This document shows, piece after piece, positions 1-8,353 of a stretch of 42,020 nt of DNA. Position 1 is the first letter of the stretch, and every line of letters starts with the position of its first letter. A program made the position numbers and the translations under genes. The notes beneath the pieces are model-generated. The model was not told the origin of the DNA and did not search any database. It saw only the letters and a list, made by a program, of their open reading frames with translations. This DNA comes from Thermotalea metallivorans (GTDB lineage Bacteria; Bacillota; Clostridia; Peptostreptococcales; Thermotaleaceae): contig NZ_LOEE01000050.1 of NCBI RefSeq assembly GCF_001562415.1, positions 8,001-50,020 on the forward strand. The letters run 5' to 3'.

Positions 1-166
1 ATTCTGGGTTTGCCTTTATGTAAGTCTCATAATGGGATTTTTGTGCTTCTAGGCTCACTAACTGTTCATCACTGTCCGTAGAAACACGACAATAAGCAGC
101 TACTCGTAATTTTGGCTTGATAATTGATGTACCCTTATTCCCGTCTATTTTTGTTATCTTTTTCAT
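1..166 (-). CDS. Large serine recombinase (phage integrase), N-terminal fragment
   Basis: The first 55 codons read [12 protein letters not shown] at the start and then [16 protein letters not shown], the hallmark of the resolvase/invertase N-terminal domain; the serine in CRVSTD is the expected nucleophile that forms the phosphoserine link to DNA. The rest of the gene lies beyond the left edge. The start is secure: AAAGGAGGTGAGTCG directly precedes ATG. Known role of the family: site-specific integration and, with a directionality factor, excision of the prophage. It is read in the same direction as the lysis genes and lies just past them, as expected at a prophage end. In the circular phage the attachment site would be expected beyond its 3' end, outside the window. 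The catalytic motif is seen; the assignment as the integrase of this prophage is inferred from position. Confidence 0.93.
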   Translation of the reverse strand, partial: MKKITKIDGNKGTSIIKPKLRVAAYCRVSTDSDEQLVSLEAQKSHYETYIKANPE

Positions 167-218
167 CGACTCACCTCCTTTTTGGTAGGTCACATATTAC
201 CTCTGAACGCCCAGTATA

Positions 219-449
219 TCAAGGAATATCGGGCATTATCTGTGCTAACATAGGTGAGAAAGTTTCGCGGTTTAATAGCATAATTTTGTTGAACTCTTCC
301 TTTGAAATAAGACCCTTATCAAGCATTTGATGTAATAGCTTTTCCGCCCTATAATAATCAAATTCTCTTTGAAGAGCCTCGGCACTTAGATATTTCCTTT
401 TTAGATTTAATAGTAGATCCTGTTTATCTGTAATTTTAGTAATCTGCAT
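219..449 (-). CDS. Small SHOCT-like protein next to the integrase
   Basis: A 76-residue acidic/basic helical protein. Residues around LLHQMLDKGLISKEEFNKIM match the SHOCT (short C-terminal) pattern, in which a helix is followed by a (K/D)GLIS-EEF turn. I place the start at the second in-frame ATG (449) because GGAGG lies 8 nt ahead of it, whereas the ATG at 464 has no ribosome binding site and overlaps that GGAGG. The start codon and the residues after it lie in the arm of a perfect inverted repeat (see the leader element entry), so translation may be regulated. Small SHOCT proteins often sit beside serine recombinases in Bacillota elements; their role is not established. It could be a directionality or regulatory factor, but nothing in the sequence proves this. 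Confidence 0.7.
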   Translation of the reverse strand: MQITKITDKQDLLLNLKRKYLSAEALQREFDYYRAEKLLHQMLDKGLISKEEFNKIMLLNRETFSPMLAQIMPDIP

Positions 450-523
450 ATAGGTAACCTCCATTTCTACAGGTAGACCCCTGCACCTATATGCAAAAAT
501 CCCTAATGATTCGAACCCCTAAA
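446..523 (-). promoter_or_regulatory. Leader element copy 1 (TTCGAA element) with start-codon hairpin
   Basis: Read on the minus strand, AGGGGTTCGAA (from 523) is followed by ATTTTTGC, TATAGGTG and AGGGG (to 478). The same order of blocks recurs at 32888-32933 and 37107-37153. Here GCATATAGGT (494-485) is a perfect 10-bp inverted repeat of ACCTATATGC (455-446), which contains the ATG start of the SHOCT-like gene; the loop carries the GGAGG site. Folding would hide the start codon. The pairing is seen directly; a regulatory role is inferred. Confidence 0.55.
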
Positions 524-527
524 GGTC

Positions 528-569
528 AAAAAAAAATGACCCGAAGAGCTATTACACTCCTCAGGTCAT
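528..569 (-). terminator. Intrinsic terminator of the late/lysis operon
   Basis: On the minus strand ATGACCTGAGGAG pairs with CTCTTCGGGTCAT (two G-U pairs), and a run of nine T follows. It sits just past the amidase stop and separates the late operon from the SHOCT/integrase genes. Confidence 0.88.
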
Positions 570-580
570 AGGTAAAAGTG

Positions 581-1282
581 TTAATCATACTTTATAAACG
601 CATCCGTAAAGCCAGCCTTTTTCGCTTTGGCAAGCTGGGCCTCTGCATTGGCTTTTACGGAATAAGCACCGATTTGAACGCGGTAGTATTTCTTTTTCTC
701 TGTTTCTCCAGATTTAGCTCCTTCACTTAAGAGGCTTTTTACATCTGCACGAAATGTATCCATGCTCTTTCCATGCTTAGGAAACCAGTTTTTCGGATCA
801 CCATGATTACTTGCGATTCCTCTTTGATAGCCTTCATAATGGCCAATAATATCTTTTTCAGTTAGATTGTATAATTTGCAAAGATAAACACAAAGCTCTA
901 CCGCTTCTTTATAAACCGCATTAAAATACGAGGCATCGGTCAATCCATCCTCGCATATTTCAAAACCAATATGTGTATCATTTGCACTTCCTCCAGCATG
1001 CCACCCTCGATGGTCCCATGGTAGAGTTTGATAGGTAGCAATTGAACCATCCTTAAGTTTTCCAATGAAAGCATGGACACAAACCTGTTTTCCATCGGGC
1101 CTATCCTGATTCCAGTGATTATTGTACTGATTTACACCTAATAAACCATCATCCGGCCCAACATATCTACGAAGATAAGGATTGTTGGCACCGGTGCTAT
1201 GAACCATGATACCTTTCGGTGTAATCTTTTTACCTGCCTTATAACAAGCATTTTCAGTCAGAATAAATTTTCTTAGATTCAA
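581..1282 (-). CDS. N-acetylmuramoyl-L-alanine amidase (endolysin) with SPOR-like tail
   Basis: A 233-residue lysis enzyme. Residues 20-165 form an Amidase_2 (PGRP-like) domain: GIMVHSTG supplies H28, HIGFEICED supplies E109, and GHYEGY (H148) and SNHGDPKNWFP (H160, D162) give further candidate zinc ligands. Such enzymes cut the bond between muramic acid and the first alanine of the stem peptide. The last 40 residues (YYRVQIGAYSVKANAEAQLAKAKKAGF) match one SPOR peptidoglycan-binding repeat. There is no signal peptide, so export depends on the adjacent holin. The start overlaps the holin stop by 4 nt (ATGA), showing translational coupling, and an intrinsic terminator follows the stop. Confidence 0.95.
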   Translation of the reverse strand: MNLRKFILTENACYKAGKKITPKGIMVHSTGANNPYLRRYVGPDDGLLGVNQYNNHWNQDRPDGKQVCVHAFIGKLKDGSIATYQTLPWDHRGWHAGGSANDTHIGFEICEDGLTDASYFNAVYKEAVELCVYLCKLYNLTEKDIIGHYEGYQRGIASNHGDPKNWFPKHGKSMDTFRADVKSLLSEGAKSGETEKKKYYRVQIGAYSVKANAEAQLAKAKKAGFTDAFIKYD

Positions 1283-1689
1283 TATTCCTTACCTCCTTTA
1301 TTATGCAACTGAACAAGGATATCTTTTAATTTTTCTGGTATTGGTAGTCCTAATCGACCAGCATTTTCTAGCATAGATACACCTTCATTGGAGCAATAGA
1401 AAAAGATGATAGCAGTCCGAAGCACGCTCCCATCTCCGATCAGATTTGTATCAATCAAATGTCCAACTCCAACTAGAATAAAAATAAGTACTTTTTTGAA
1501 TATGCCCTTAAACCCTATTTCACTTGATAGTTTCTTTTCAACAATGGCACACATGACACCGGTGATATAATCAGCCACCATTAATGCCACTAATGCATAT
1601 AAAAATCCATCAAAACCTCCTAAAAACCATCCTAAAAGTCCACCAAGTACAGTAAACGCAGTTTGTATCCAACTCCAAATTTCCTTCAT
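1279..1689 (-). CDS. Phage holin (toxin secretion/phage lysis holin family)
   Basis: About 136 residues, starting MKEIWSWIQTAF. There are three hydrophobic segments: TVLGGLLGWFLGGF, a second around ALVALMVADYITGVM, and a third around ILVGVGHLI, with a fourth weaker stretch near AIIFFYCS. The DYITG motif and the C-terminal LPIPEKL run are typical of the Bacillota holin family found next to amidases. The start at 1689 is preferred because GAAGGAGG stands 8 nt upstream; an ATG at 1707 overlaps that site and has none of its own. Expected role: opening the membrane at lysis so the amidase reaches the wall. Confidence 0.9.
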   Translation of the reverse strand: MKEIWSWIQTAFTVLGGLLGWFLGGFDGFLYALVALMVADYITGVMCAIVEKKLSSEIGFKGIFKKVLIFILVGVGHLIDTNLIGDGSVLRTAIIFFYCSNEGVSMLENAGRLGLPIPEKLKDILVQLHNKGGKEY

Positions 1690-1720
1690 TATTTTTACCT
1701 CCTTCATGATTGGTGCATAT

Positions 1721-1755
1721 ATAAAAAGAGTGTCTGCATTATCGCAAACACTCTT
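1721..1755 (-). terminator. Intrinsic terminator between tail and lysis genes
   Basis: On the minus strand AAGAGTGTTTGC pairs with GCAGACACTCTT around a GATAAT loop (12 bp, one wobble), followed by TTTTTAT. It lies between the GH18 gene and the holin, so it may reduce read-through into the lysis pair. Confidence 0.85.
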
Positions 1756-1770
1756 GGTTCAGTGTGTTAA

Positions 1771-4242
1771 TTATATTTGTTTAGGTAAGGCTTCCCATAA
1801 CCTCATATCCTCCTGTCCCAGAGACCATATCGCAATCCCCCTAAGCTTCCATCGATACGCTGCCTCATTTGCCCAATAGACTAGGCTATCCACGTCTTGG
1901 TAGTAAAGAATTGAGAAGCCATCAGCATCCCCGAGAAATAGGCGTGAAATCCATACATTAATGTCCTTAGGCACAATCTTTACTGAATAGTCATTTCCAC
2001 AGACCAATGATAAAAGCTCTGAGTGAAAAAAATCATAATCCATGGAAATATCCTGACTTCTTGTTGAAGCTTCCTCCACATCACTGTTAACTGTAAAAAC
2101 CTGAAACTCACTATCCCATGTAACACCAGTTCTTTCTAGTCTCCCATACTCCGTTCTAGTTCCATCTGGGAAGATTACATCAAATCTTTCATAAGGTTCA
2201 TAAGTCCAGGCATCTCCTAATCTTATTAATTCACATAGAATACGTCCATCCGATTGAATTCCGGCATAACCACCTGAATAACCATCAAGCGACGCTGTGA
2301 ATCGCAAAATACTACTTGCTCCAGAATAAACCCTTACAGAATTACTACGTATCCTCATTTCAATGGTGTACATTCTTGGATTTGAGCGAAGATCTGATGA
2401 TGGAGTTTTAGAAATTTCGGTTGCATAGCTTCCGATTAGAGTAGAACCATTATATAGTTCAATACGCTGTGAATTAATATTTAAACAGCAAAAGAGTTCT
2501 CCACAAAAAATGCCAGCTCGACCACTTCCATCTGAAGGAAAAGCTAATCTCGCTCTTAAATGAACATCTGAGAAACCATTATAATTCCACGCTAACCTCC
2601 CATGCCCATCAAGCTGTGAATAAGGGCGAGCAGCTGAATCATTCTTGTTCTGCCACACCTCCCACTCTCCGCTTAGTGTTGTCCAATAGCTGGATGGAAG
2701 CGGATTTTCATCTCTAAAGTCTTCATACCAAATTAGTGCTGAATCAGGCTTTCTACGAAGTACTTCCGTTGTCAATTTAAATCCTCGATCGGGCTGAACC
2801 ATTAAACCGTTCACATCTTTAAACTGGCGAGGGGATAACATGAAGTCAGCCTCTCCAGCAGAAGGCTCTTCACTAAAGCTTGAACATACCCGAAATCCAT
2901 AGAACTGTACTCCTGTTACTGAGGAACTAACTGTGACAGTATGAGTTCCAGCTGAAAGATATACACTCGAAGCCAAAGAGCTCCAGCAAGTTGTTCTCCA
3001 ATATGGCCACCATAACCTACTCTCACTAAATACCTTATTTATTCCGTCAAGCGAAACATGGATAGTATTCTTGTCCCAAAAAGGAAAAGAAAAGCGAATA
3101 GCTACATCATAAAAACCAGCAGATTCTATTTCAAATTCGTAGGTGGCTTCACCTTCATCTCCAAGTGTAATAAATTGAGATGAAACTGATACATTACCAA
3201 AATAATTATCAGGTGTTCCACCACTACGGTCTATAAAGATTGTGCCAAATTCAGTTTTTTGTTGCTTACTATAGGCGGTCAAATATCTGCGACGATTGTA
3301 GGATTCCTCAAGTAATGGGTATGTTCTTGAAACAGCATCCCAGCCTTCCATGTAGTCATACACATGTGGTAACGCCCAAGGAACCTTATCATAATCATCC
3401 CAATACGCAATGATTGGAATCATTGGTTGAGGTGGCCCGTCATCAGTAAAGTTATATCCTCCTGTCATCCAAAGCTTTGCTGCATAATAAGTGTTTGAAA
3501 TCCCACGATATGTTATTCCAAGGTTCTCTGGTGTATCATGTATCCTCCAGTTCCAGCCATAGGCGGGCAATCCCAAAAATATTTTTTCAGGATTCATAAC
3601 CCGAACAGCATAATCATAAATACCTTCCAACCAATCCCTCGGAGAAACCGGTCCCGGAGCAGAACCAGCCCATGCCATGCCATAACTCATAATCGCTGCC
3701 GTATCACAGTACGGATTTAAGTCTTCATAGACACACCAATTTTCGCCACCAACCGAGCCTTGTACTCCCGTCATTCCTGGTAAACAAATATTAACGAGTT
3801 TAGAAGAATCATAGGCTTTGACAGTATTATATATGTCACGAAATAGGGCATTGGCAGCATCCTTGTTCTCGTAGCCACCTCCACGTTCCAAGTCTATATC
3901 AACCCCTGCACACCATGGATACTTTTCCATAATGCGAATGATCTCAGTAAGAAATTTATCCTTCGCACCACTGGTATTATTTCTAAGGGCAGTAAAAATA
4001 GAAGCTGTACCATGATTCATAATAGTCAGTAGCCATTTGATATGAGGCCAACGGTTAATATAGGTAAGCATACTGGATATGCTTGTTCCTGTTTCTGTTA
4101 TTGTCCCGGTGATATCCACTTCAAAAGTAAAAATACCCACCGTATCAATTCGATCACCATAGTCTCGTAATGCTTGATACATGCGGGTATTCCCCATGAA
4201 ACTCCAGACCATACAACGCTTACCTTTTAAATAGTCAATCAA
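1771..4242 (-). CDS. Tail-associated GH18 glycoside hydrolase, multidomain
   Basis: An 823-residue protein at the end of the tail operon. Residues 1-335 are a GH18 (chitinase-like) barrel: CAGVDIDLERG carries the DxDxE motif with catalytic E119, and FLGLPAYGWNW plus PIIAYWDDYDKVPW are later barrel strands. Residues ~345-450 look like a carbohydrate-binding beta sandwich (AGFYDVAIRFSF, SAGTHTVTV). Residues ~510-680 look like a LamG/concanavalin-type domain. The final stretch, ending LRGIAIWSLGQED (800-812), is the conserved last GH18 strand, so the barrel seems to be closed by the C-terminus. Likely role: digestion of cell-wall glycan during infection. The start is TTG at 4242, overlapping the upstream stop by 4 nt; GGAAGG is about 12 nt ahead, so initiation is probably coupled. 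Confidence 0.85.
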   Translation of the reverse strand: MIDYLKGKRCMVWSFMGNTRMYQALRDYGDRIDTVGIFTFEVDITGTITETGTSISSMLTYINRWPHIKWLLTIMNHGTASIFTALRNNTSGAKDKFLTEIIRIMEKYPWCAGVDIDLERGGGYENKDAANALFRDIYNTVKAYDSSKLVNICLPGMTGVQGSVGGENWCVYEDLNPYCDTAAIMSYGMAWAGSAPGPVSPRDWLEGIYDYAVRVMNPEKIFLGLPAYGWNWRIHDTPENLGITYRGISNTYYAAKLWMTGGYNFTDDGPPQPMIPIIAYWDDYDKVPWALPHVYDYMEGWDAVSRTYPLLEESYNRRRYLTAYSKQQKTEFGTIFIDRSGGTPDNYFGNVSVSSQFITLGDEGEATYEFEIESAGFYDVAIRFSFPFWDKNTIHVSLDGINKVFSESRLWWPYWRTTCWSSLASSVYLSAGTHTVTVSSSVTGVQFYGFRVCSSFSEEPSAGEADFMLSPRQFKDVNGLMVQPDRGFKLTTEVLRRKPDSALIWYEDFRDENPLPSSYWTTLSGEWEVWQNKNDSAARPYSQLDGHGRLAWNYNGFSDVHLRARLAFPSDGSGRAGIFCGELFCCLNINSQRIELYNGSTLIGSYATEISKTPSSDLRSNPRMYTIEMRIRSNSVRVYSGASSILRFTASLDGYSGGYAGIQSDGRILCELIRLGDAWTYEPYERFDVIFPDGTRTEYGRLERTGVTWDSEFQVFTVNSDVEEASTRSQDISMDYDFFHSELLSLVCGNDYSVKIVPKDINVWISRLFLGDADGFSILYYQDVDSLVYWANEAAYRWKLRGIAIWSLGQEDMRLWEALPKQI

Positions 4243-4820
4243 AGGCGCTCACTTCCTTCCTGCATTTCTTGAAATTCGAACAATAGCCGAGCTGATTTTC
4301 TGTCTTCTAGCTTTATCACATGTTTGCTATCACCGGATGCTGTATATTGAAAAAAACCTTCCTTATCAGTTGGGTTTCCGTTCTTTAAACACTGCCTAGT
4401 TGATGCTAGTAGCGAAAAGGTATCACCTGGACTAACTGCCTCATTAAATATCACCTTGTGCGCCCCTGCTCCTTGAGACAATTGGATACTGCCTGCAGCC
4501 ATATTTTGGTTGGGATAAATATGACAGTCAAGGCCAGCGGAAGTTGAACCCAGATTGAAGAGAATAATCGTCTCTCCGCTTCGAACTACTCCATTATAAA
4601 AGCGAACAGGAACAATTGTCTCATTCTCTCGATATTTTTGCAGCATGCTCTCTGTGTTAGTTGTATAACCAGTAAGGTGATTTCCTTCCTGTGCTTGAAT
4701 ATCAGTAAAATATACCGTACCTGTACAATCTTCAAGAAGTAAATTCACTGTTACGCTTACTACTCGTTTATCCTCTTTACAATGAATCGTCTCGGTAAAT
4801 CTGGTAAATGCAACTGACAT
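4239..4820 (-). CDS. Tail accessory protein with DCTG-V-FTD module
   Basis: About 193 residues, no enzyme motif recognised. Residues ~20-60 (SVTVNLLLEDCTGTVYFTDIQAQEG) closely match the whole of the small protein encoded just upstream (SLTIRLFITDCTGEVFFTDMLLQGG), so the pair share a beta-rich module. The rest is rich in beta-strand patterns (ETIILFNLGSTSAGLDCHIYPNQ), as in tail tip or baseplate decorations. I place the start at ATG 4820, 5 nt after AGGTGG; an in-frame GTG immediately follows the upstream TAG at 4829 and is possible. The stop overlaps the GH18 start. It lies between Tal and GH18, so a virion location is inferred. Confidence 0.75.
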   Translation of the reverse strand: MSVAFTRFTETIHCKEDKRVVSVTVNLLLEDCTGTVYFTDIQAQEGNHLTGYTTNTESMLQKYRENETIVPVRFYNGVVRSGETIILFNLGSTSAGLDCHIYPNQNMAAGSIQLSQGAGAHKVIFNEAVSPGDTFSLLASTRQCLKNGNPTDKEGFFQYTASGDSKHVIKLEDRKSARLLFEFQEMQEGSERL

Positions 4821-4829
4821 TTGCACCAC

Positions 4830-5024
4830 CTACCCATCCAGCGTCCATTGTATTTCTGACACATGACCAACCCAGCCCGTAGCAACAGAGCCACCTTGCA
4901 AAAGCATATCCGTAAAGAATACCTCACCAGTACAATCAGTAATGAAAAGACGGATGGTAAGCGACTTTATCTTGCCAAAACCTCTCGGTGTAATAGCATG
5001 AGCTGTCTGTGAAAAATAAGCCAT
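4830..5024 (-). CDS. Small tail accessory protein, single DCTG-V-FTD module
   Basis: A 64-residue protein consisting almost entirely of the module shared with the next gene: SLTIRLFITDCTGEVFFTDMLLQGG. GGAGGTAGCGCT precedes the ATG at a good distance. The stop TAG abuts the next gene. Function unknown; its position between Tal and GH18 suggests a small structural component of the tail tip or a partner of the 193-residue protein. Confidence 0.75.
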   Translation of the reverse strand: MAYFSQTAHAITPRGFGKIKSLTIRLFITDCTGEVFFTDMLLQGGSVATGWVGHVSEIQWTLDG

Positions 5025-5039
5025 AGCGCTACCTCCTTC

Positions 5040-7562
5040 CTAATAGAGATCAATAAACCTAGTTTCTGTCGAACCGTCCTCATATTCAATAACAACTTCA
5101 ATTCCAACTTTTCCGTTTGGCCCTTTCTGTAGGTTTTCCGATGCAATCTGCACTGAAAATGTGTAACTCTTCCTACTTGCAGGATACACAGTCTGGGATA
5201 GACTTTTTGTCATTCCTAAAACTCCCTCAGCTTTAAAAGAAGCTGATCCTGATACACCATTATTAGGGTCCACTGTAAAGCCTGAACTAAGCCAATAGGT
5301 TAACCCGTCATCAGCTCGTGAATTTCGTAGATGATTAAAAGGCACTAAGTCTTTTACTTCCTGACGGTCAAGAACATCAGCTGAAGATAAAATATCAGCA
5401 GCTTTATCCCAAACAGCAGATGAATCCCCTAGTTCTCTTAAAGTTGTTGATAGCTCCAGCAATGTTTTCCATGGTTCTTGGAGATTATATTGTCTGCGTA
5501 CCACACGAGTTTTGACAGATAAATTCAAATCTTTATCATCCACAGTTACTATATCACCTAGCTTCCATGCCTCATGCTCATAGCCTGTCAACACCGATAA
5601 ATCCATAGCAGAAAGAACATATGAAATTCGTGGCTTTGCATACTGAGCTAAGCGCATATTAGCAAATTCGAGCAACTGATAGGGATTGCTAATTGATGAA
5701 GCATCCAGCGTTCCTACTCTAACTTCTGATGAATAGCTATAATCCTCAACATACTCCTTATTACCATTGATAGAAGCAAATGTCATACCATCTTTACCAT
5801 AAGCATAAAGGCGAGTGATTAGACTTCTAGTATCCACTACGCGCTGTATACTTTTCATGTTCTTTCTATAGCAAAACAATGCCCCACTATCAGTACCTCC
5901 AAATGTCAAAAGATGTACCAAACGATTGGCACTATCGAAAATCAAGTCGCCTCCATGAATATTCTGTATTGTTCGTAGGATAGCTAATGCATTCTTTTCT
6001 GTTGATTGCCATGTACGTTTAGTATTTACAGTTACGTTTCCTAATGACCAGCCAGTATTAAGTAAGGCATAGCGCATAGGGACTTCTGGTGTCTCTGCAA
6101 CAAATTCCATGGGTTCTTTTTCAGCACTAAAAGAAAGATCATAAAATGCTGCTTCCGCATATACTTGAGTTACAACTCTTCCATCGGAGCTTTTCTCATC
6201 TGTTATAGTTCGAATACGATAAACATCATTAACAATCTGCACCTGTTTTTCATTGTCTAATGTCTCTCGCTTGGAATCATGAAATGGCAGTTTAAACTCC
6301 AGAATATCAGCACCATTTACTTCACTTGTTACTACAATATCAAAGGCATTTTCTAACACTGCTTCCCAAGCCCCGTTAGTATCCAACACAACTGGTCTTG
6401 CAAATCCAAGTCTCTCATAAGGAGGTTTTGGTATATCATGTAGTTGTATTTCAAGAAGTTTAGGAGTTCTACTGGTGTCTTGAGTAGATAATGTAATTCG
6501 ATAACGAATATATTCTCTGTTTGGAGATTGTAATTCCCCACTTGTTCCAATAGCCTGCCATTCAGTCCAACTAGACAAATCATCTGATGTAGAAGTTTCA
6601 ACTAAGCTTATCGATGTTATACCTGCAATGTATTCACTTGTAACTGATACTCTACCCGTTCCAGAAAGCCCACAGGCAGCTGCTATCGAATAAAACTGGC
6701 CACTTTGTGCATAGACTCCGCTTGTTGCTTTTAGTATGACAGAACCAGGGTCCACAAGAGCATCAACATCAGCAGTGCTGTCTCCACCGTTTGCCAAAAT
6801 TGAAGATTTAAAATAGAAAATAAGATCCTCCATGGTAAGCGAAGAATCTTTTTCATAGAACCAGTCATCAAATCCTCCTGCGTAATAATAGGTATTTGCA
6901 TGCATCCCCATCACAATGTCCGCAACACAGGATTGATTTAAGTCTCCCGTGAATGTTCGAACTGGAGATTGCCAGACAGCCCCATCACTTCGATCGCAAA
7001 GTAAGTTCTGTACCCTTTTGCTGTTTACCTCAATGATTGATGCAATAAAGTACCACCCGTTATTCTTTAGGGGAATAGTAGGTGTTTCTGTCTGGTCATA
7101 TATCAGGGAGCCGGAAGAATTATACAGCATTAATCGCAACCTTCCCTGAAATAAAGAAACATAAAAAATTGGTTGGCCAGGGCCTTGTCTAGTATTGAAA
7201 ATCGGGATATACGTCTGCCCCACAGAATAAGTAGTTGGGTTTATCCATCCACCAACAACAATCTTTTCACCTAAATCACTAAAAAAGCTACCATCATTGG
7301 TAGCCACTAAATGCGTCTTTTCACTTGTTGGATTAATGATATTCTGCCTAAAATATCTTCCTAATCTACCAGATGATAAGTTGGCTGATGTGCCTGACCA
7401 TCCGGATACAAAGAAGTTTCTGTTATGACCAGAATCATCTGCAAGCATGTTATTGCTATCTGGTGTAGCTTCATTAAATCGCCAAAGAGCAACTGTCTTC
7501 TCGCTTACAGGAAACTCACCTGTAAAATCTGTCTGTGATGTTAAGATTGATTTAATTGCCAC
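5040..7562 (-). CDS. Tail-tip protein (Tal/prophage endopeptidase-tail type) with LamG-like N-terminus
   Basis: An 840-residue protein. Residues ~20-260 are a LamG/concanavalin-like domain (TVALWRFNEA, VVGGWINPTTYS, NNGWYFIASIIEV, GGFDDWFYE), normally a carbohydrate-binding fold. Residues ~385-740 match the siphovirus tail-associated protein seen after Dit: DIVVTSEVNGADILEFKLPF, QVQIVNDVYRIRTI, ITRLYAYGKDGMTF and WKLGDIVTVDD. The C-terminus (SLSQTVYPASRKSYTFSVQI) is a further beta-sandwich. Expected role: tail-tip baseplate hub and host-surface contact. The start is GTG at 7562, 7 nt after GGAGGTGA, which itself overlaps the Dit stop, so the two are coupled. Confidence 0.88.
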   Translation of the reverse strand: MAIKSILTSQTDFTGEFPVSEKTVALWRFNEATPDSNNMLADDSGHNRNFFVSGWSGTSANLSSGRLGRYFRQNIINPTSEKTHLVATNDGSFFSDLGEKIVVGGWINPTTYSVGQTYIPIFNTRQGPGQPIFYVSLFQGRLRLMLYNSSGSLIYDQTETPTIPLKNNGWYFIASIIEVNSKRVQNLLCDRSDGAVWQSPVRTFTGDLNQSCVADIVMGMHANTYYYAGGFDDWFYEKDSSLTMEDLIFYFKSSILANGGDSTADVDALVDPGSVILKATSGVYAQSGQFYSIAAACGLSGTGRVSVTSEYIAGITSISLVETSTSDDLSSWTEWQAIGTSGELQSPNREYIRYRITLSTQDTSRTPKLLEIQLHDIPKPPYERLGFARPVVLDTNGAWEAVLENAFDIVVTSEVNGADILEFKLPFHDSKRETLDNEKQVQIVNDVYRIRTITDEKSSDGRVVTQVYAEAAFYDLSFSAEKEPMEFVAETPEVPMRYALLNTGWSLGNVTVNTKRTWQSTEKNALAILRTIQNIHGGDLIFDSANRLVHLLTFGGTDSGALFCYRKNMKSIQRVVDTRSLITRLYAYGKDGMTFASINGNKEYVEDYSYSSEVRVGTLDASSISNPYQLLEFANMRLAQYAKPRISYVLSAMDLSVLTGYEHEAWKLGDIVTVDDKDLNLSVKTRVVRRQYNLQEPWKTLLELSTTLRELGDSSAVWDKAADILSSADVLDRQEVKDLVPFNHLRNSRADDGLTYWLSSGFTVDPNNGVSGSASFKAEGVLGMTKSLSQTVYPASRKSYTFSVQIASENLQKGPNGKVGIEVVIEYEDGSTETRFIDLY

Positions 7563-7566
7563 AAGC

Positions 7567-8340
7567 TCACCTCCATCTGCTTTTAGCCATAATCTTCAGC
7601 TCCGAAAAAGTTGCTCCCGCCACTGAAACTGTTATTTCATTTTCACCTTTGTGCAGTATAGGAAAGTTAAGCTCATCCAAGCCTGCAAGCCCATTTCTAA
7701 GTGTATTTCCGTTTGCATCGGTTATTTTTGCAGTTACTAATCCACTATCAATGACAAGCACTTCATCTGCTGCCAAAGCCCCAAATACTCGTAGTTCTTC
7801 GCCATTTGTCGTAATAGAAATGTAGGTGGATGATGAGCTGCTGATTATCCCCTTAAGTTGATAAACCGGTTCTGAATCCGCATTCCCAGTTAACCTTTTA
7901 ATTTCATGAGCACCAACACTGGAAATCGTAAATTGTTCATCTATCAGTGCATAGGCGTGTGGATCTGGACAAATAAATTTTAATTCAAAGGCTCCAGCAG
8001 TTCTAAGTAATCTCTCACAATCTACTTGTTCAGTAAGCCGAGCATAAAAGTATCGATCGGGAATATCCTCTAATACAAGCTGCTTGAGACCATTCATTGG
8101 ATTAAGCCATTCTGCAATAGAATCTAAAACGCTCACTAAATCTGCAAAACTCTTTTGAGGATATACATTACAGCTGATTGTTATGATCCGCTCTGAACTA
8201 TCACAACCAAAATCTGCAACTCCCGCCTTTCCTGGAACAACCTCATACGAATTTCGTAGAGCGGGCGATGCCTGCCACCTTGTAAGTTTTGCTTTTATCT
8301 TCATATTTTTTGAATTGATACCATTATAAACGAAGCCCAT
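7567..8340 (-). CDS. Distal tail protein (Dit)
   Basis: A 257-residue protein of the Sipho_tail/Dit family. The N-terminal half has the family's usual layout (GFVYNGINSKNMKIKAKLTRW, then RIITISCNVYP and LNPMNGLKQLVLEDIPDRYFYARL). The C-terminal half is a galectin-like beta sandwich, ending with a KGENEITVSVAGATF strand that is typical of these proteins. Dit forms the hexameric ring that joins the tail tube to the tip. It lies between the tape measure and Tal genes, which is the standard order. GGAGGGCGATGT precedes the ATG. Confidence 0.92.
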   Translation of the reverse strand: MGFVYNGINSKNMKIKAKLTRWQASPALRNSYEVVPGKAGVADFGCDSSERIITISCNVYPQKSFADLVSVLDSIAEWLNPMNGLKQLVLEDIPDRYFYARLTEQVDCERLLRTAGAFELKFICPDPHAYALIDEQFTISSVGAHEIKRLTGNADSEPVYQLKGIISSSSSTYISITTNGEELRVFGALAADEVLVIDSGLVTAKITDANGNTLRNGLAGLDELNFPILHKGENEITVSVAGATFSELKIMAKSRWR

Positions 8341-8353
8341 ACATCGCCCTCCT

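Noticed and set aside
478-523. GGGGTTCGAATC as the T-arm of a tRNA gene
   Set aside because: GGTTCGAATC resembles a tRNA T-loop, but no acceptor, D or anticodon arm can be built around it, and the other two copies diverge in just the paired bases.
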